Shown in pieces: positions 1-12,550 of a DNA stretch of 64,000 nucleotides. This stretch comes from Icerya purchasi (taxonomy: Eukaryota; Arthropoda; Insecta; Hemiptera; Monophlebidae): assembly GCA_039619475.1 (NCBI GenBank), contig CM077116.1:106499164-106563163 (forward strand), written 5' to 3'. Under the pieces are notes generated by a model, which saw only the letters and a list, made by a program, of their open reading frames with translations, had not been told where the DNA came from and made no database searches. The position numbers were made by a program, and so were the translations under genes. The number at the start of each line of letters is the position of its first letter. Positions within the stretch are counted from its first letter, which is position 1.

Positions 1-1544
1 GATTAGATTTTCGAAGTGAGCGGATTTCGAAGTAAAAGTTTTCTAGCGAGCGAACGGTAAACATGTTTTAGGTAATGCAACCGTTGTTGACTCTGTTCGT
101 AAACTGAGCAAATACTCTTGTAGCGCATTCCCATTCGCCGTAATAGCGCCAGAATTGTCGGTTTTAGCTCAGTACTCACCTATCAGCAACCTCCCTACAT
201 CATATCGTTCGATATCGAATGGCTTTTGTGTAACATTTTGATTCGGCACGCCAAACCGCAGTGCAGCTATACGCCTTCTACAAAAATTCATCCTCCAGAC
301 ACCGATCACCAGATGCACTATGTTTTCTTTTCACTTTACCGACCGGAGTTCCGGTGGCCGCCAGTAATTATATCCAGCGTGTTTTACAAAAAGAATTCCG
401 CTTAAAATGCAATTTCAGCCCCTCCCGGCAATGGTCAACTTTCCATCACTACATATGCGTTTTGAATTCCGAATATTTGCCTTAAAAATCTTCTTACCGC
501 TTCGGTAAAATTCATCTCTACCCGTGCGCTCTATAGAAAAACAAAATCACTATTGTAGCAGCCCCTTAGTCCCTTTTTCCAAACTAAAATTCGCGGAAAT
601 TTCGCTAGACCATCGGATTGATCCCGGCAGTTCGTTAGTCTTTTTTCAGTCGGCTTAAATTTGTGTGAAATGAAGAACCGGTTATGGGCGAAATAGTTGT
701 CTAAAAAAATTCACTAATAGAAAAAACACCTAACTAGAAATCTAACTGAAAGCGTCTTGTTCAAAAATTAATACAAAAGCGAGGAAATTGCTAAAACCAA
801 GAAAACACAAACGGAAAAACCTGTTGTTTTAAGATAGTTTTAATTTATTTTACATGAAAGCTGTGAAGGTTGTTGAGACACACCTTCTTTACGAAGTAAT
901 CACACTGGATGGCAGTCCCAACGGAAGACGTTCTAAAAGACTTATGTTCGGCAGTTGTAAAATTTATAAACACCGATTATCACGTATTGATATTGTTTTT
1001 CCAAGTTTTCCTAGTCGGTAGTATAACACTCGCGTTTATGATTCAGTCGAAACTGTGACCGAAATATCATGATAATTCGGAAGTCAAAGGAAGTAAGAAA
1101 CCCAGACTGATACAAAATTTTGATCAGAAACTAGGTCTGCATTTCAAAATCTTTTGCACGTCTTTGGTTCCATTGGCCGTTAATGATAACTACGTGAATT
1201 TCGTACGCTCACGTTGTGCAGGGTTGTAATGTTTTGTTCAGTGAGCTTAGCGCTGATTAGGAAAACAAAATCGGAACTGAAAACGCATTACTGACAGTAA
1301 AACAGGGAAAGCTTGCGGAAGACACGCCTATCGATAAATGTGAGCATTTACTTAAGTAAGTATTCATAACAGCGAAAACTATCCGTGACTCATCCGTCAA
1401 TATGAATTTCATCCGGCTCTTGAATGCCAGTCGAGGAAGAGAAAACGGAAAACCCGGTGCAAGGCAATGAAAAACCATCTGTATTCGAAAATGTGGTCTA
1501 TCAAGACTGGAAATGAATGTTGCACCTATGGTGTATAACGGAAA
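1..1544. other. No supported gene
   Basis: Open frames here are short, on both strands and without recognisable motifs. I see no RNA gene, clear transposon end or extended repeat. Confidence 0.5.
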
Positions 1545-2366
1545 GGGGGTCGCCCTCTTTCGGGCGTGAATATTTCGAGCGCAGATACTTTCGGGCGTAG
1601 ATCGTTCGGGCAGTAGCCAACTAGGATATTCATATTCCTAGTTTGTAATATCGTATATATTTCTCGCCCAGTATTATCATAAATGTATTTATTTATGTTG
1701 TTAAACATTTTTGTGCCTTTATTTGTCTTTTTCGATTTTTTTTTTTTTGAAACCTAGCGTCAAGGAATTAAATATACAATTAAAATTATAGATAACAGAA
1801 GAAACTTCAATAAACGTATCCCCAAATAAACTTGCTAGATACGAATGAAAAAGAAAGATAATAGAACGAATACCTATTAGAAGCAAATTCAATCCAGTTA
1901 TGTTACGCTTTAAATTACGTAGATATGATGCTTTGTAATTTTTTTAATACCGCTGACTATAAATTAACAAAAAAAAAAAAATGAAAAGAACCGATAATAC
2001 ATTTGACCGATTATTATTATTTATTAATCATCTTCGTCCGTTTCGTATTACTAATGCTAACGGGAATTCTTAAATTTACATCGCAAAAGTCTGTTTATTT
2101 GTATTTCACACCGAAGTCAAAAAATAACAAACATTTAAAAAAAAATAAATAACCCAATAAAATTATATAAAATATGAGTTTTGTGATTATATATAATATG
2201 TATGTATATATAACCTGTTTTTTACTAACAAAAATAATATCGTCTGACAGATGATACCTGAAAATCACCGCAGGTAGCCTGTAAAAATGTCTGAAAAAAT
2301 ACCCTCGTTCGCTACGACCCGAACGAACCACGCCCAAAACAATCTACGCACGAAAGAGCTGGCCCC
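1545..2366. mobile_element. Possible non-autonomous DNA transposon with degenerate inverted ends
   Basis: The left end (GGGGTCGCCCTCTTTCGGGC) and the reverse complement of the right end (GGGGCCAGCTCTTTCGTGCG) are similar. Both then carry a TCGTTCGGG..GTAGC motif about 50-70 bp inside. The interior is AT-rich and non-coding. I could not find a convincing target duplication, so the superfamily is unknown and the inverted similarity may be the remains of an old element. Confidence 0.3.
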
Positions 2367-3599
2367 AATCGAAGGACCATGTTGGGCAATGGACGTTCGC
2401 CTTCAGTGACAAAGTTGAGCTTCCGTATCGCCGATTTTGTTCTGTGGGTGAGAGTGAAAACGCTACAGATTCAAAGAATTTTCGTACCACCGCAAGACGT
2501 AAAATCAAGGAATAGCACAGCAATATGGAAAGTTAAAACACCGTAATAATAAATTCAGATAGGAATGGGCACGTATATGAGCCGTCTGAGTGTTTCTTAG
2601 TGTGCAATAAAAATCAGTAAAATGTAGGAAACCTAACAAAAAAATTTTAGTTTAAAAATTACAGCCTACACATATTTGCAAACGTATCACATAAAAATCC
2701 GCAAAAAAGAGCTAACTGAAAAAATATGTCGTTTGAAAATCTGTACGGAATCTTAAAAAAAGCAAAAGCTAAACTATAATTATACGTACATTTTTGAAGT
2801 GGCCACGTTTAGGTTAAAAAAAAATGGACAGAAATCGAATGTAATTAATAACAATGATATTATGTTGTACCTCTACACGCGGCAGCGTGTCAAGCCAAGT
2901 TGAAGCCGAGAAAAAGGAACTGGTCACGACGCAGCAACTGTGTGTACATATATTTACACGAACCATTTGAAGCTACTTTTAACCCCTTAATAACTTAATA
3001 TTTAATTAAACATAAACACATGAAATTTGGTTTATTTATTGAAAAATTCCTCAGATTAACTAGAACCTCAAATTTCATAAATACAACGCAAACGGTTATT
3101 AACGTCTAAAAATCGTAATTTTTATCACTGACTGACATATAGATCAAAAACCTAACCCACTTCCAGGTGACCTAGAAAGTTGAAATTTGGCGTCCAGCCG
3201 GGTATTTGTGTTTATACAAAGGAAAAAATCAGAAAACAGTGAAATTTTCATATTTCTCACGTAATTTCGTTCGTTTATTTTAATTTAATTTATTTTATTC
3301 AGTTAGATTGCTAAATTTAAAGTTATAAAATATAAGAAACGCCGGGAATTGATAAGTTTCGCTGCGTTAGAAAAATAACTGGCTCGCTGATCTTTTAACC
3401 GTCAACATGTTGTTGTTGTTTAACTTCGTTTGTTTCGTATGTCGCCTCAAAAATCGCTGTTTTGCTTCTCGTCGTTTCGTATGTTTGTCAGTCTTTACAT
3501 CGCAGTTTATTTTATATTTGCCTCTTTTGATCGTTTCAGAAACAGTCGACTTTTAAGACTTTTAATCAATATCGAGTATTTCATCTTATTTCGCTAATT
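2367..3599. other. No supported gene
   Basis: AT-rich sequence with many stops in all frames. No motif, RNA gene or repeat boundary is visible. Confidence 0.5.
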
Positions 3600-4098
3600 G
3601 CCTCAAAACATAGTCTTAATCTTAGGAATAAACAGAAGATAGTTCTCCCCATTTCTGGATTGTCAAAAACTCATAAATCTTTTGTAAGGTTTTGTGAGCG
3701 TTTTTATAATAAAATTCCAGTCGAGATACTAGACCTACCGGAGAAAAAATTTAAAATTGCTGTGAAGCAAGTTCTACTTGACAAAGCTTATTATAAAATA
3801 GATGACTATCTTAATGATAAACATATATTATGAAGCCCAGGAAACGAACATGATATTGCATACTGATTTTGATATACTTGTAAAAAAAGAGATGAAAATA
3901 ACATGACATATTTATAGGGCCCTGTGTGCTGCAGTAAGGGTTTCTTATCACTTCTTAACCCCTCGGCCATATAGGTCCGAAGTGGCGGTAGATTTAGAGT
4001 TAGGGGACAGGCGGACTCGATAACTTGACTTTCAAAAAGTGCTCACTTTGTAAGCCTATTTTAAAGAATAAACGATTTGAATTTGAATGAATAATAAT
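3600..4098 (+). mobile_element. 3' end of a LINE (CR1/L2-like group), 5'-truncated
   Basis: From about 3,600 to the stop near 3,830 one frame reads as the C-terminal tail of a LINE reverse transcriptase ORF: SFVRFCERFYNKIP, then a short linker, then a KFKIAVKQVLLDKAYY segment. Tails of this form close the ORF2 of CR1/L2-like LINEs. About 260 bp of 3' UTR follow, ending in a direct repeat of the type ATTTGAATTTGAATGA, a common form of LINE 3' terminus. EN and RT domains are absent. The clade is inferred from the tail only. Confidence 0.5.
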
Positions 4099-4123
4099 AA
4101 TTTCTTTCCAAAAAGTAATAATA

Positions 4124-5171
4124 TCCCATAAAAAACATAAACGTAAAAATAGGAGCCAAGTTCAATATTAAGAATATGCGTGGTTGTCGACTTGGCCGAC
4201 AAAAGAGTTGAGATTTAAATGGGTGCCAAGTTCTGTAGATAATCCTGAAATTTATTTATAAGAACGTACAACATTCTAAAATTAAAACACAATTTCTTGT
4301 TTTTTTCATATACAACAATGTTTGCTATTTAAAAATATAACTTCTTAAATTTGAACAGTCGAATTATTTTCACAAAGCAGATATTTAGGATAAATTAAAG
4401 CTTTACCAGCAAACCAAATTTGTAAAAGAGTAAGATATGTTGACCTTATAATATAAAAACAACTTCAACAGTTTCCTCTTCGCTATGATTTTATACAGAC
4501 ATTCGTGGACTATGCTGAAGCATTTGTGACCATGCTTGTTTGTTATAATTATTGTATATGATAATTATTGTGATTCCTGTTCCATAATTGTTCTCTATGT
4601 ATCTTGGGCTCAGTCCGGCCAATTTCTCTTTCCTAAAGATTTTATTCAGCCATCCATGGATAATGTTGAACATTTACGGCCATGTTTGTCCGTAACCTTT
4701 TTCCTAATTAATTATTATGTATCTTTCATTAGTTGAAATTATTACTATATGAACTGGTTAGTGGCCAAATGGCTTAATAGTTAAAAAATGAAAAAAATAA
4801 AAAAATTGTGTATAACAAAAGAAGATAAGTTGATTAGCTAAATATAAGATAACTTGTATGTGAAAACTAGCCAAGTCAAATCGTAAGCTTTAATTTATCC
4901 TAAATATCTGCTTTATGTAAATAATTCGACTGTTCAAATTTAAGATATTATATATTTTTAAACAGCAAACATTGTTGTCTATGAAAAAAATAAGAAATTG
5001 TGTTTTAAATTTATTTTAGAATATTGTATGTTCTTATAAATAAATTTCAGGATCATCTACAGAACTTGGTACCCATTTAGGTCTCAATTCTTTTGTCGGC
5101 GAAACCGATAACCACGCATAATCTTAATATTGAACTTGGCTCCTATTTTTACATTTATGTTTTTGATAGGA
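4124..5171. mobile_element. TA-flanked element with ~260-bp inverted repeats (MITE-like)
   Basis: The first ~260 bp (including AATAGGAGCCAAGTTCAATA near 4,149) recur as the reverse complement in the last ~280 bp (TATTGAACTTGGCTCCTATT near 5,146). They differ by scattered substitutions and small indels. The ends read TCCCAT.. and ..ATAGGA and are flanked by TA on both sides (4,122-4,123 and 5,172-5,173), which fits a Tc1/mariner-type TA target duplication. The ~480-bp interior has no credible ORF. It is probably a non-autonomous copy; the parent family is not identifiable from this sequence. Confidence 0.7.
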
Positions 5172-5173
5172 TA

Positions 5174-6059
5174 ATTATTTCAACGATAATCTTAATTATT
5201 ATTGTTAAATTTATAATTCACACAAACGATAGATGTTAAATTTTTATAAGATAATAATAAAATGGGAAAACAGAAATAAGGTTGCGTTTAGTGGGAAAAA
5301 AAATTGTGCATGGTGAAATAATAGAAATACTAATTTCAAATGAATGCAATATAAAGCAACATGTAAATTACTGAATTAAATTGTACTAATTTGACATTAA
5401 CCGATTTTTAATTAAATTAATTTTTTTATTCATTATTTTTGCCATTTAGATTTGATAACGTTTAATAAGCGACCTGTCCAGTACGGTGCATCCGTTTCGA
5501 AAGCAATATTAAAAATTGATGGACAGCTCTAAAACTGCGTCTGTTTGATTTTTCGTAAATGATCCGTCCTTAAAACAACTAAAAGTGTTCAGAATTTTTG
5601 TATCGCACGCAAGTGACGATTTACAAGAACGTTCACGATTGAAGGTTTCCTTTATGTATAATATAATCTACGTAAGACCGAGCTGAAACCATGTTTGCGA
5701 CTTCATAGTGGACTAATATAAACCAGTGTTGATGCACAGGTGCACCGGTTTGCCTCGCGTTGAAAAAAAGGAATGATCAGATTTGAAATCAGAGATGGTG
5801 TTATTTTTTCGAGAATTTTTGCACTAATTGTTTCCTACGTTACCATATAGCAATGGCAAATTACGGCGCCGCGCATCCAACGATTGAGACGAATTTTAAG
5901 AATGGTTTAATTTTTGAATTTACATGCATTTGTTAATGTTTCCTACATGTTATGTAAAATGATTTCAATGGTTTTTACTGTGGTAGTTTTGGACTTGGTT
6001 TCATCGAAGTTTATAGTTTGTTCCATATTGCTAACCAGTAGTAGATGTTTATGTTTGTG
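5174..6059. other. No supported gene
   Basis: AT-rich sequence with no long frame, repeat boundary or RNA gene that I can support. Confidence 0.5.
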
Positions 6060-6101
6060 CATGCTTTGAAAATATGTTTTATTGTTGACTAGCCACCTTT
6101 A

Positions 6102-6808
6102 TAATAATCAATAATATGCATTATACGGACGACAGTCTTATAACAGCCGATAGCCAAGCAGAATTGCGGCAGATAACAGACAAGCTTGGAGAGCATAGTA
6201 GAGCATTTAGACTTCTAATGAACACCTCGAAAACAAAAGCTATGGCTTTTTCGAAGAAATCAACCAAACGCACCCTGGAAATTAATGGCGTAGAAATAGA
6301 GCAAGCCACGTCAATCAAATACCTCGGTATCACTCTGGATGACAGCTGCACCTTAAAGAAAGAGGTTCGTTCTCGAATCGAGAAAGCTCAAGCAGCGTTT
6401 ATAACCATGAGAAATCTTTTCACGAGACGCGAATTGAACGTTGGTCTGAGGCTGAGACTCCTGAACTGCTACGTGTTTTCGATCTTGCAGTATGCTTGCG
6501 AAAGCTGGACGTTGGATTCCACACTGGAAAAACGCATACAGGCTTTCGAAATGTACACCTATCGCCGTATTCTACGGATACCATGGATTCAAAGAATCAC
6601 AAACGGGGAAGTACTAGATCGAATTGGAAGACAACCCATGCTGTTAATCTCGGTCAAAGGCCCGCAGAACTCCTGGATGAAAGATTTTCGCCGATGGCTT
6701 GGTTCCACATCAATTGAGTTGTTCCGCTCCGTTGATTCAAAGATCGTGTTGACAACGTGGATCGCCAACCTCCGAGGCGGAGATGGCGCGTGAAGAAAAA
6801 AAAGAAGA
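6102..6808 (+). mobile_element. 5'-truncated RTE-type LINE with 11-bp target duplication
   Basis: The insertion is flanked by AGCCACCTTTA at 6,091-6,101 and 6,809-6,819. The homologous repeat nearby at 7,028 lacks it. The body encodes only the end of a reverse transcriptase ORF and finishes right after the stop in an A/G-rich tail. The copy starts almost exactly at the YADD catalytic box, as expected of incomplete reverse transcription. Confidence 0.85.
6116..6793 (+). pseudogene. RTE-type reverse transcriptase C-terminal fragment
   Basis: This 225-codon frame begins at the catalytic YxDD box, present as YTDD (residues 3-6). It continues through the thumb (NTSKTKAMAFSK, then IKYLGITLD) and the characteristic RTE C-terminus (LQYACESWTLDS, FEMYTYRRILRIPW, ITNGEVLDRIG, and WIANLRGGDGA at the end). 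RTE ORF2 proteins are normally near 1,000 residues, so endonuclease, fingers and palm are missing. The frame is uninterrupted, so decay since insertion is modest. The copy cannot encode a working enzyme. The family assignment rests on the C-terminal signature. Confidence 0.8.
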
Positions 6809-7130
6809 AGCCACCTTTAACACTTTTTTAACCATATACCATATCTGCTGTTTTGTACGTGTATACATGTGCGTTAATGATACATTTACCACTGCCTAAC
6901 CGGTGTAACTTTTTTGCTAATATGCTTGTATGTGTATGATGATACATTTATTATTGCCTAACTGATGTAATAATTTGCTAATCGATATTAGTTATTTATG
7001 ACTGTATATGCTGTGAGAATATATTTTACTGTTGACTAGCCATCTTTAAAACTTTTCTAACCCCTACTAGATCTGCTGTTTTTGTGTGTGTGTGCTTTGG
7101 GATTGCGCTCTATTATATCTGTAACTAGCC

Positions 7131-8307
7131 AACGCTAATATAACTTGCTAACTCAATATTACCATGCCTCCCACGCTTGCTCCAAAGAATAGGTCATTAA
7201 AAACGGTTTGATGTGTTGATTAATTGAAATTAGACTAACCTTCGCCAACAATGCTTGTTTGTGTGTATATAAATGGCTGTATACTTCACCCATGTTTGAA
7301 GCGCATGCTGTGTTTATATAATTTAAAAAATGCATTAATGTATATCTAACTGAAATAATTGCGATGACAACGTATATAAGGGGTTATGTCTCAGCTTATA
7401 GATTTTGATAGGTATTTAAATGCATAATAACTGCACTACTAACTTCCACATGGTTTATTTTTGTTCTAGCCTATATATTTCTAGTGTGATGATTTGCATA
7501 TGACTAACCAAAGTGGATGATTGATAAAAAACTGATTAGACCACTAACATGTAGTAACATACAACTGTCTCAATTGCTACAAAGTCAATGTACATTATTT
7601 TTATCAGTTGCTTTTAGCATGTATTGAGTCTACCACTTATTTATGCACAGCTCCATGAATTTATCAGTGTATGAAGAGCCAGAACTTACCAGCACAGTAA
7701 CATGTGTGCAGTTGATATGCTTTATATGCGTTTGATTATACACGTGTGTTATAGCTTAATGGTATCCACGTAATGTAACAATGATGATGATGCTGATGTG
7801 TATGCTTGTGTGACCATGTACGCGCATGCATATACTTTCTAATGCAATGAAGCTATATTCTTCTTGTCAACCATAACAGATTTGATGCAGCCCTGGTAAT
7901 ATGCAGTTGTTTAGTGTAGATTAAAATAAGAAAATCGAACTGATTACATAGATCGAGATGTTGATGAACTATACGCATCTGCTGGTGCGAGCGTTTAATG
8001 TGTAACAACGACATATAATAACTAATTTTGTCCGATCGTAACAACTGTACTTTCGACGACGTCCTCCTAATTAGCTGGAAAAATATTAGATTTCATGGAT
8101 TTCTGGTGCGATGTGTTATGATCAGTATTCCCGGTACGACGAAGAAGAAGCGAATCGCTGAAGTTTATTGAAGAACTAAAAAAATTAATACGCTTTTATT
8201 TTATAACCGAGTTTTGTAGGTTTGACAGCGGAATGGAATTTTATAATCAATTTCTCATTTAGATTAAGTTTTTTACAGGTTAGCTGCGACAACATTTTTC
8301 TGCGATT
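7131..8307. other. No supported gene
   Basis: AT-rich, with short repeats related to the tandem units just upstream near its start. No long coding frame or RNA gene is visible. Confidence 0.45.
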
Positions 8308-8606
8308 TTAACCCGGTGTCATTGTGGCCGGGTATCTAATACCCGACTGTTATTAAAACCCGAATAACTTTAAAAGAAAATACGCGCTATATGCCGCTCA
8401 CAGTAGCTGCAGTCGTTGACCTCTTTGAGCATATTAGCTATTCTATTTAGTGTCACTGCGGCTGCGGTGGAGTTTTCACGTCTGTGAAGAGCGCGCGGGT
8501 ACGTTATACCACAATGGCCACGTAACATTTATATATAATCAACGTGTTTATTGTTTTTTATTGTTTATTGATGAATTACATATCCTTTTTCACAGTTTTA
8601 CAAACG

Positions 8607-8819
8607 ATGTCATACGAAAATGAACAAAGTCGACTTCTAGCCTTGTTTGAACAAGCTTGTACCAGTGACAGTGAACAGTTTTCAGTTCAGACGACGAGGA
8701 GGAAGAATATGGAGAACTTACCGAGAGGCTTACGTATACATTATGATAAAAATTATACAATTGTTATAAAAGTGTTAAAGTTTATTTTTATCATAATTAA
8801 AAATGTTAACAATGTGTAA
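8607..8819 (+). pseudogene. piggyBac transposase N-terminal fragment
   Basis: Starting at the ATG at 8,607 the frame begins MSYENEQSRLLALFEQACTS, with an acidic serine-rich segment and then an RRKN basic patch. This is the usual make-up of a piggyBac N-terminus ahead of the DDD catalytic domain. After about 60 residues it runs into low-complexity isoleucine/valine codons and stops at 8,819. An upstream in-frame ATG at 8,544 would add 21 hydrophobic residues and is less likely to be the real start. The assignment depends on the piggyBac ends and the C-terminal domain next door. Confidence 0.6.
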
Positions 8820-8867
8820 GAACAACAAATACAGTTACGTATACATATTCACGAACAAGTTGGGGAA

Positions 8868-9038
8868 ACTATGACCTACCCTCCAAATAAAAGTTTGAAA
8901 ACATGTACGAGATTTACAGACTGTCCTTCTGCCGAAGACAAAAAAACAAGGCATAACTGCAATAAATGTAACAAGCCTATTTGTATGCAACATATTATCC
9001 CAGTATGGCAAAGTTGCGTTGATCTCGATAGCGATTAA
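8868..9038 (+). pseudogene. piggyBac transposase C-terminal cysteine-rich domain fragment
   Basis: A 56-codon open frame ends in a stop at 9,036-9,038. It carries the zinc-binding pattern of the piggyBac C-terminal domain: TCTRFTDCPS, then KKTRHNCNKCNKPICMQH. In intact transposases this domain binds the element ends. Here it has no start codon and no catalytic core before it, so it is a relic of the internal deletion rather than a gene. Confidence 0.75.
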
Positions 9039-9394
9039 CTTGGTATAAAAGTAATAAATAAGCTTTGTTTTACATAATTCATAATTTGATGTTAACGTGT
9101 TAAAAACAATTTTATGTTTTGTACCTGAATTATTATTTTTTGTTTTTGGATATATATTCTAAGTTAGGTTCTAACAAATTTATCTCAGTAGAAAAATGTT
9201 ACTTTTTTGCAATTTTTGATGATTATATGCTCATTTTATAATAAATAAATGTTTAATTTTCATAAATAATGTATATAACTAACTATTTCCCTAATATAGA
9301 AAACTAATATTGACATAAGATTGATTCAGTGTACAATAATAATATACATGGGTATTAGATACCCGGCCACAACGGCCGTGTTATGCCGGGTTAA

Positions 9395-10456
9395 GAGGTT
9401 TTTCCAGCAGCTTTCAACGTGTATAAATTTACAGTTCGTACTGATGCATCGAAGTTTAGGCAAATGGTAGCGCCCGACGAACATTTTTGAAGTGTATTCT
9501 TGTATTTCCCATTTAAAAGAGCAGTTTAAAAAAAGAAGAAATAAATAAGTAAAATTATAAATTTAAAAAAAAAGGCCAAGATTTCTTCCCAAAACCAGAA
9601 AATGAAAACTGCAAACCTCTAATTGCATTTCTTTACCTTCTATTTGTTTTGAAGTTCTCGTCTTACAACTTTTAGCATTTCGCGCTTCTGAGCCGTGCTC
9701 GCTCTATTTATCTCTTTTTTCGGTTTCTACCTTTATTATTATTATTTATTTTTCATTTTTTGCGGTTTTCCAGGAAAATACGCATAATTTCTAGTTGTCA
9801 CCTTTTTTTTTCCAAGTGAGAAATCGTCCGCTGCTTTGGCGTTTATGCGTGACAACGCAAGATACGTTCAGCGAAAACGTTCGCGAATTCATTAAGCAGT
9901 TTTTTAAAAGTTCCTTCATCGTTCATTAAATTTTCGTGAAACTTGCTTTTTTCTCTTCATTTATCCTTTTCCTTTTTGATTTTTTCTCCTTTCGACTTTT
10001 TCATCGTGCTTTTTAAGTCATTATAGCGCGATCATCATCTAGGCGTTAGTTATTCGGTCGAAATAGTGCTTGAAAATGACGACGGATGCACTATGCTGAG
10101 CAGTTGTCCGCGATATTAACCGGAAAGTTTAAGGCGCATTCAATCGGTAAGCTAAGCTTTTTCTTTTCGCGGCAGCGGTCGTCGTCTATTATATTTCCTT
10201 CCTCGCGCTAAATGAGATAAACGATTTCGTAATAAGATTAAAAGTTGTTCTGCGTTTCAGTTATTCGCTTTTTTGCTTTTTTCTTGCAATTTTTAAATAT
10301 TTTTATTATACATTTACGTGAGCATATTTTTCGCGAAATTAATGAAACTACCACCTCGCCACAAAAATAAATGATTAAATACGTAAAAATATTCATGCAA
10401 ACATTTTAGCCCGGAGCTGTCACCTCGTTGCTGCTTTCTTCGCTTGGAGAACTTTA

Positions 10457-10492
<36 letters not shown>

Positions 10493-12550
10493 GCATCCGC
10501 AGTTATTTTTAAAAAAGCTCAATGAACTCCTTATAATGCGCTAAATGAGTCTGAAGCTAATATTTTCAGTTAGTTCCTTGCTAATGAAATTCACTTCCAC
10601 TTTCCCAGATAATTCAACGGGCAACCAGTTCAGTTCTATACCGAGTAGTTCTAGGAGCTACTTCACTCCAAAGGAAGGAGCAAGGTCGGCGACTACTAGA
10701 CTGAGCTACATTTGTACCATTCTTTTCTTTGCACCCTTAAAACATACTGATCCGTATTGAATATCTCCGTTCCATCAGCACTATGTACTATTTATATTAA
10801 TGTTTACAGAATTCGTTTCCTTGTTTCGTTAATATCCATCATTACAGGTTTTTCTGTTTATGCTCTCTCCTTTGCATGCGCGTCGCCCTTTCAATTTTCT
10901 TCATCTACTTAATACGAAATCATCCTCTGTTTTTATTCTTTGTTTCAACTGTTAATTTCGCAACTCTGACTTCCATATCTTTGATGTTAACTTCTAATTT
11001 GGCAGCTTCAACTGACTACTTATTATTTTGTTGCTATTTTTGAAGTACTTTTTCTTCTTTTACTTCACGTTTCCCTTGGTAGCGCGCCGTCCTCCTACCA
11101 CGTATTTTTAATTTTAGTTTAATTAATTTTTCCCTTTACTTATTCGATTACGTTTTCCGTCCTTTTTTTCTCGCCATCACTCAGTTCCGTCTTCTCTTTA
11201 TTCCGCATTCTCCATTATGTTCCCTCTAATTAATATTCATCAATGGAATTGTTGTAGTCTCAAACGCAACATCAGTGATGATTTTACTTTAGAAACTTGG
11301 CATGAATTTTTTAGTAGGTATTAAGTTGATCAAATGCGACCAAGATGACCATTATACGACAGGTCCGCAATTCTCATTAAAAGTAGCACTTCCTATCACG
11401 CACATTTTCGAGCTTTTCAGATAACATAGCGCTTCTTAATTAATTCTTCTCCGAGTTATTCAACCATTTTTAGCTATTGCGACTTAACTATTTATTCTGC
11501 TACTAATGGTCTTAGTTATAGCTAAATGAACCTTATTTTCGATTAACGATTATGTTCTCATTTTAATTACTCCTCTAAATTCTTTTACTTCCTATCTGTT
11601 GATCTCTGTGTCATTATTCTTTTGATTCCTCTCTTCCTTAAACTTCGTCTATTTTGTGTGCTAAAATTACTTACAACTTTTTTCTACGTTCCATTACTTT
11701 TACCCCGTCCGTATGTTTTCCTAATCTGATAGAGCCTCTTTTCTTTGATAGAATGAAGAATGCAAAATTCCTTTCCATTGCAGCCGCTCTAATTTGGTAA
11801 TTTTCTTCTCCGATCGTACAGTCGATAATTTTATTACTCACAAACGAGCTAGCGGAAAAACAAGATTTACACTGAAATCATTTAAGAGATTTCCTTGTAT
11901 GAAATTTTGTTTATTCGTCTCCAAAACGACTCCTCTTTCGCGTATTTGCGTATTAGTTAAGAGTCTTCAAATCTTCATTTCCGAGTATCTTTTTAACTTT
12001 ATTTCCGTAGATAATCTGTTACGTTTTGACTATTGTATTGCTTTAATTATGTTTCTACGAAATTAATATGTTCTATCCTCTTTCCGTCTAACTATCCTGT
12101 TCATTAACGAACTAAAGCCAGAACTTAAACCGCAAACGAGCACTTAATAAAAAAAGCGACTGAAATGGAAAAATTGAGAAATTGCGATGGAGGAGGCAGT
12201 TTTAAAACCGATCTGAGCTGAAAGCCTTTAATTGATCGTGTAAAAATGAAAGATGTTTTAAGCAACCAATATCCTCGGATATATTCACTTGTCCAATGTT
12301 TCAGCATATTTATTTTCTGGTTTAGTTTTAGTACGTTTTTTACACAGACGAAGAATTCGAATCGTTAGCCGCAAATAATTGTTTGATACTTGGTTCATAC
12401 CGAAAACAGACAAATGACGGATGTGCCTATGTGTTAACTCTATAGGCTATCTTAGTTCCTGAACAGTCATCTATCTTTTTCCCCGAACATGTGTCTAATT
12501 ACTTTTCCTCTCCACCATCGCCATTAAACGGCTAAACTTGTTAGAAACTA
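9395..12550. other. No clear gene; old LINE-like debris and a microsatellite
   Basis: Mostly T/C-rich + strand sequence with many stops. An (AC)n microsatellite lies at about 10,461-10,490. Near 11,235 a short stretch reads INIHQWNCCSLKRNISD, which resembles the beginning of an I-group LINE endonuclease (QWN..SL..N). It may be the 5' part of the LINE relic at 12.55-13.42 kb. That link is inference. Confidence 0.35.
10461..10490. repeat. (AC)n microsatellite
   Basis: An uninterrupted run of about 15 AC units followed by GCGC. No other structure. Confidence 0.95.

Larger units (their letters stand above)
6060..7130. repeat. Degenerate tandem repeats (~230 bp unit) hosting an RTE insertion
   Basis: The segment with GTTGACTAGCCACCTTTA at about 6,084 recurs at about 7,028 as GTTGACTAGCCATCTTTA, followed in each case by a similar 'cttttctaacc...atctgctgttttt' stretch. 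After discounting the RTE insertion the spacing is about 230 bp. Inside the unit, GATACATTTA..TGCCTAAC..TGATGTAA repeats with a period near 62 bp. The copies are old and diverged. They help because the undisturbed copy shows what the RTE target looked like. Confidence 0.5.
8312..9390 (+). mobile_element. Internally deleted piggyBac element with TTAA sites
   Basis: Both ends abut TTAA (8,308-8,311 and 9,391-9,394), the obligatory piggyBac target. The left end reads CCCGGTGTCATTGTGGCCGG and the right end, reversed, CCCGGCATAACACGGCCGTT. Both then share TTGTGGCCGGGTATCTAATA. The interior keeps the start of a transposase ORF and, about 50 bp later, its C-terminal cysteine-rich domain, with the catalytic core deleted. 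The element cannot move itself but retains everything at its ends that a related transposase would need. Confidence 0.88.
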
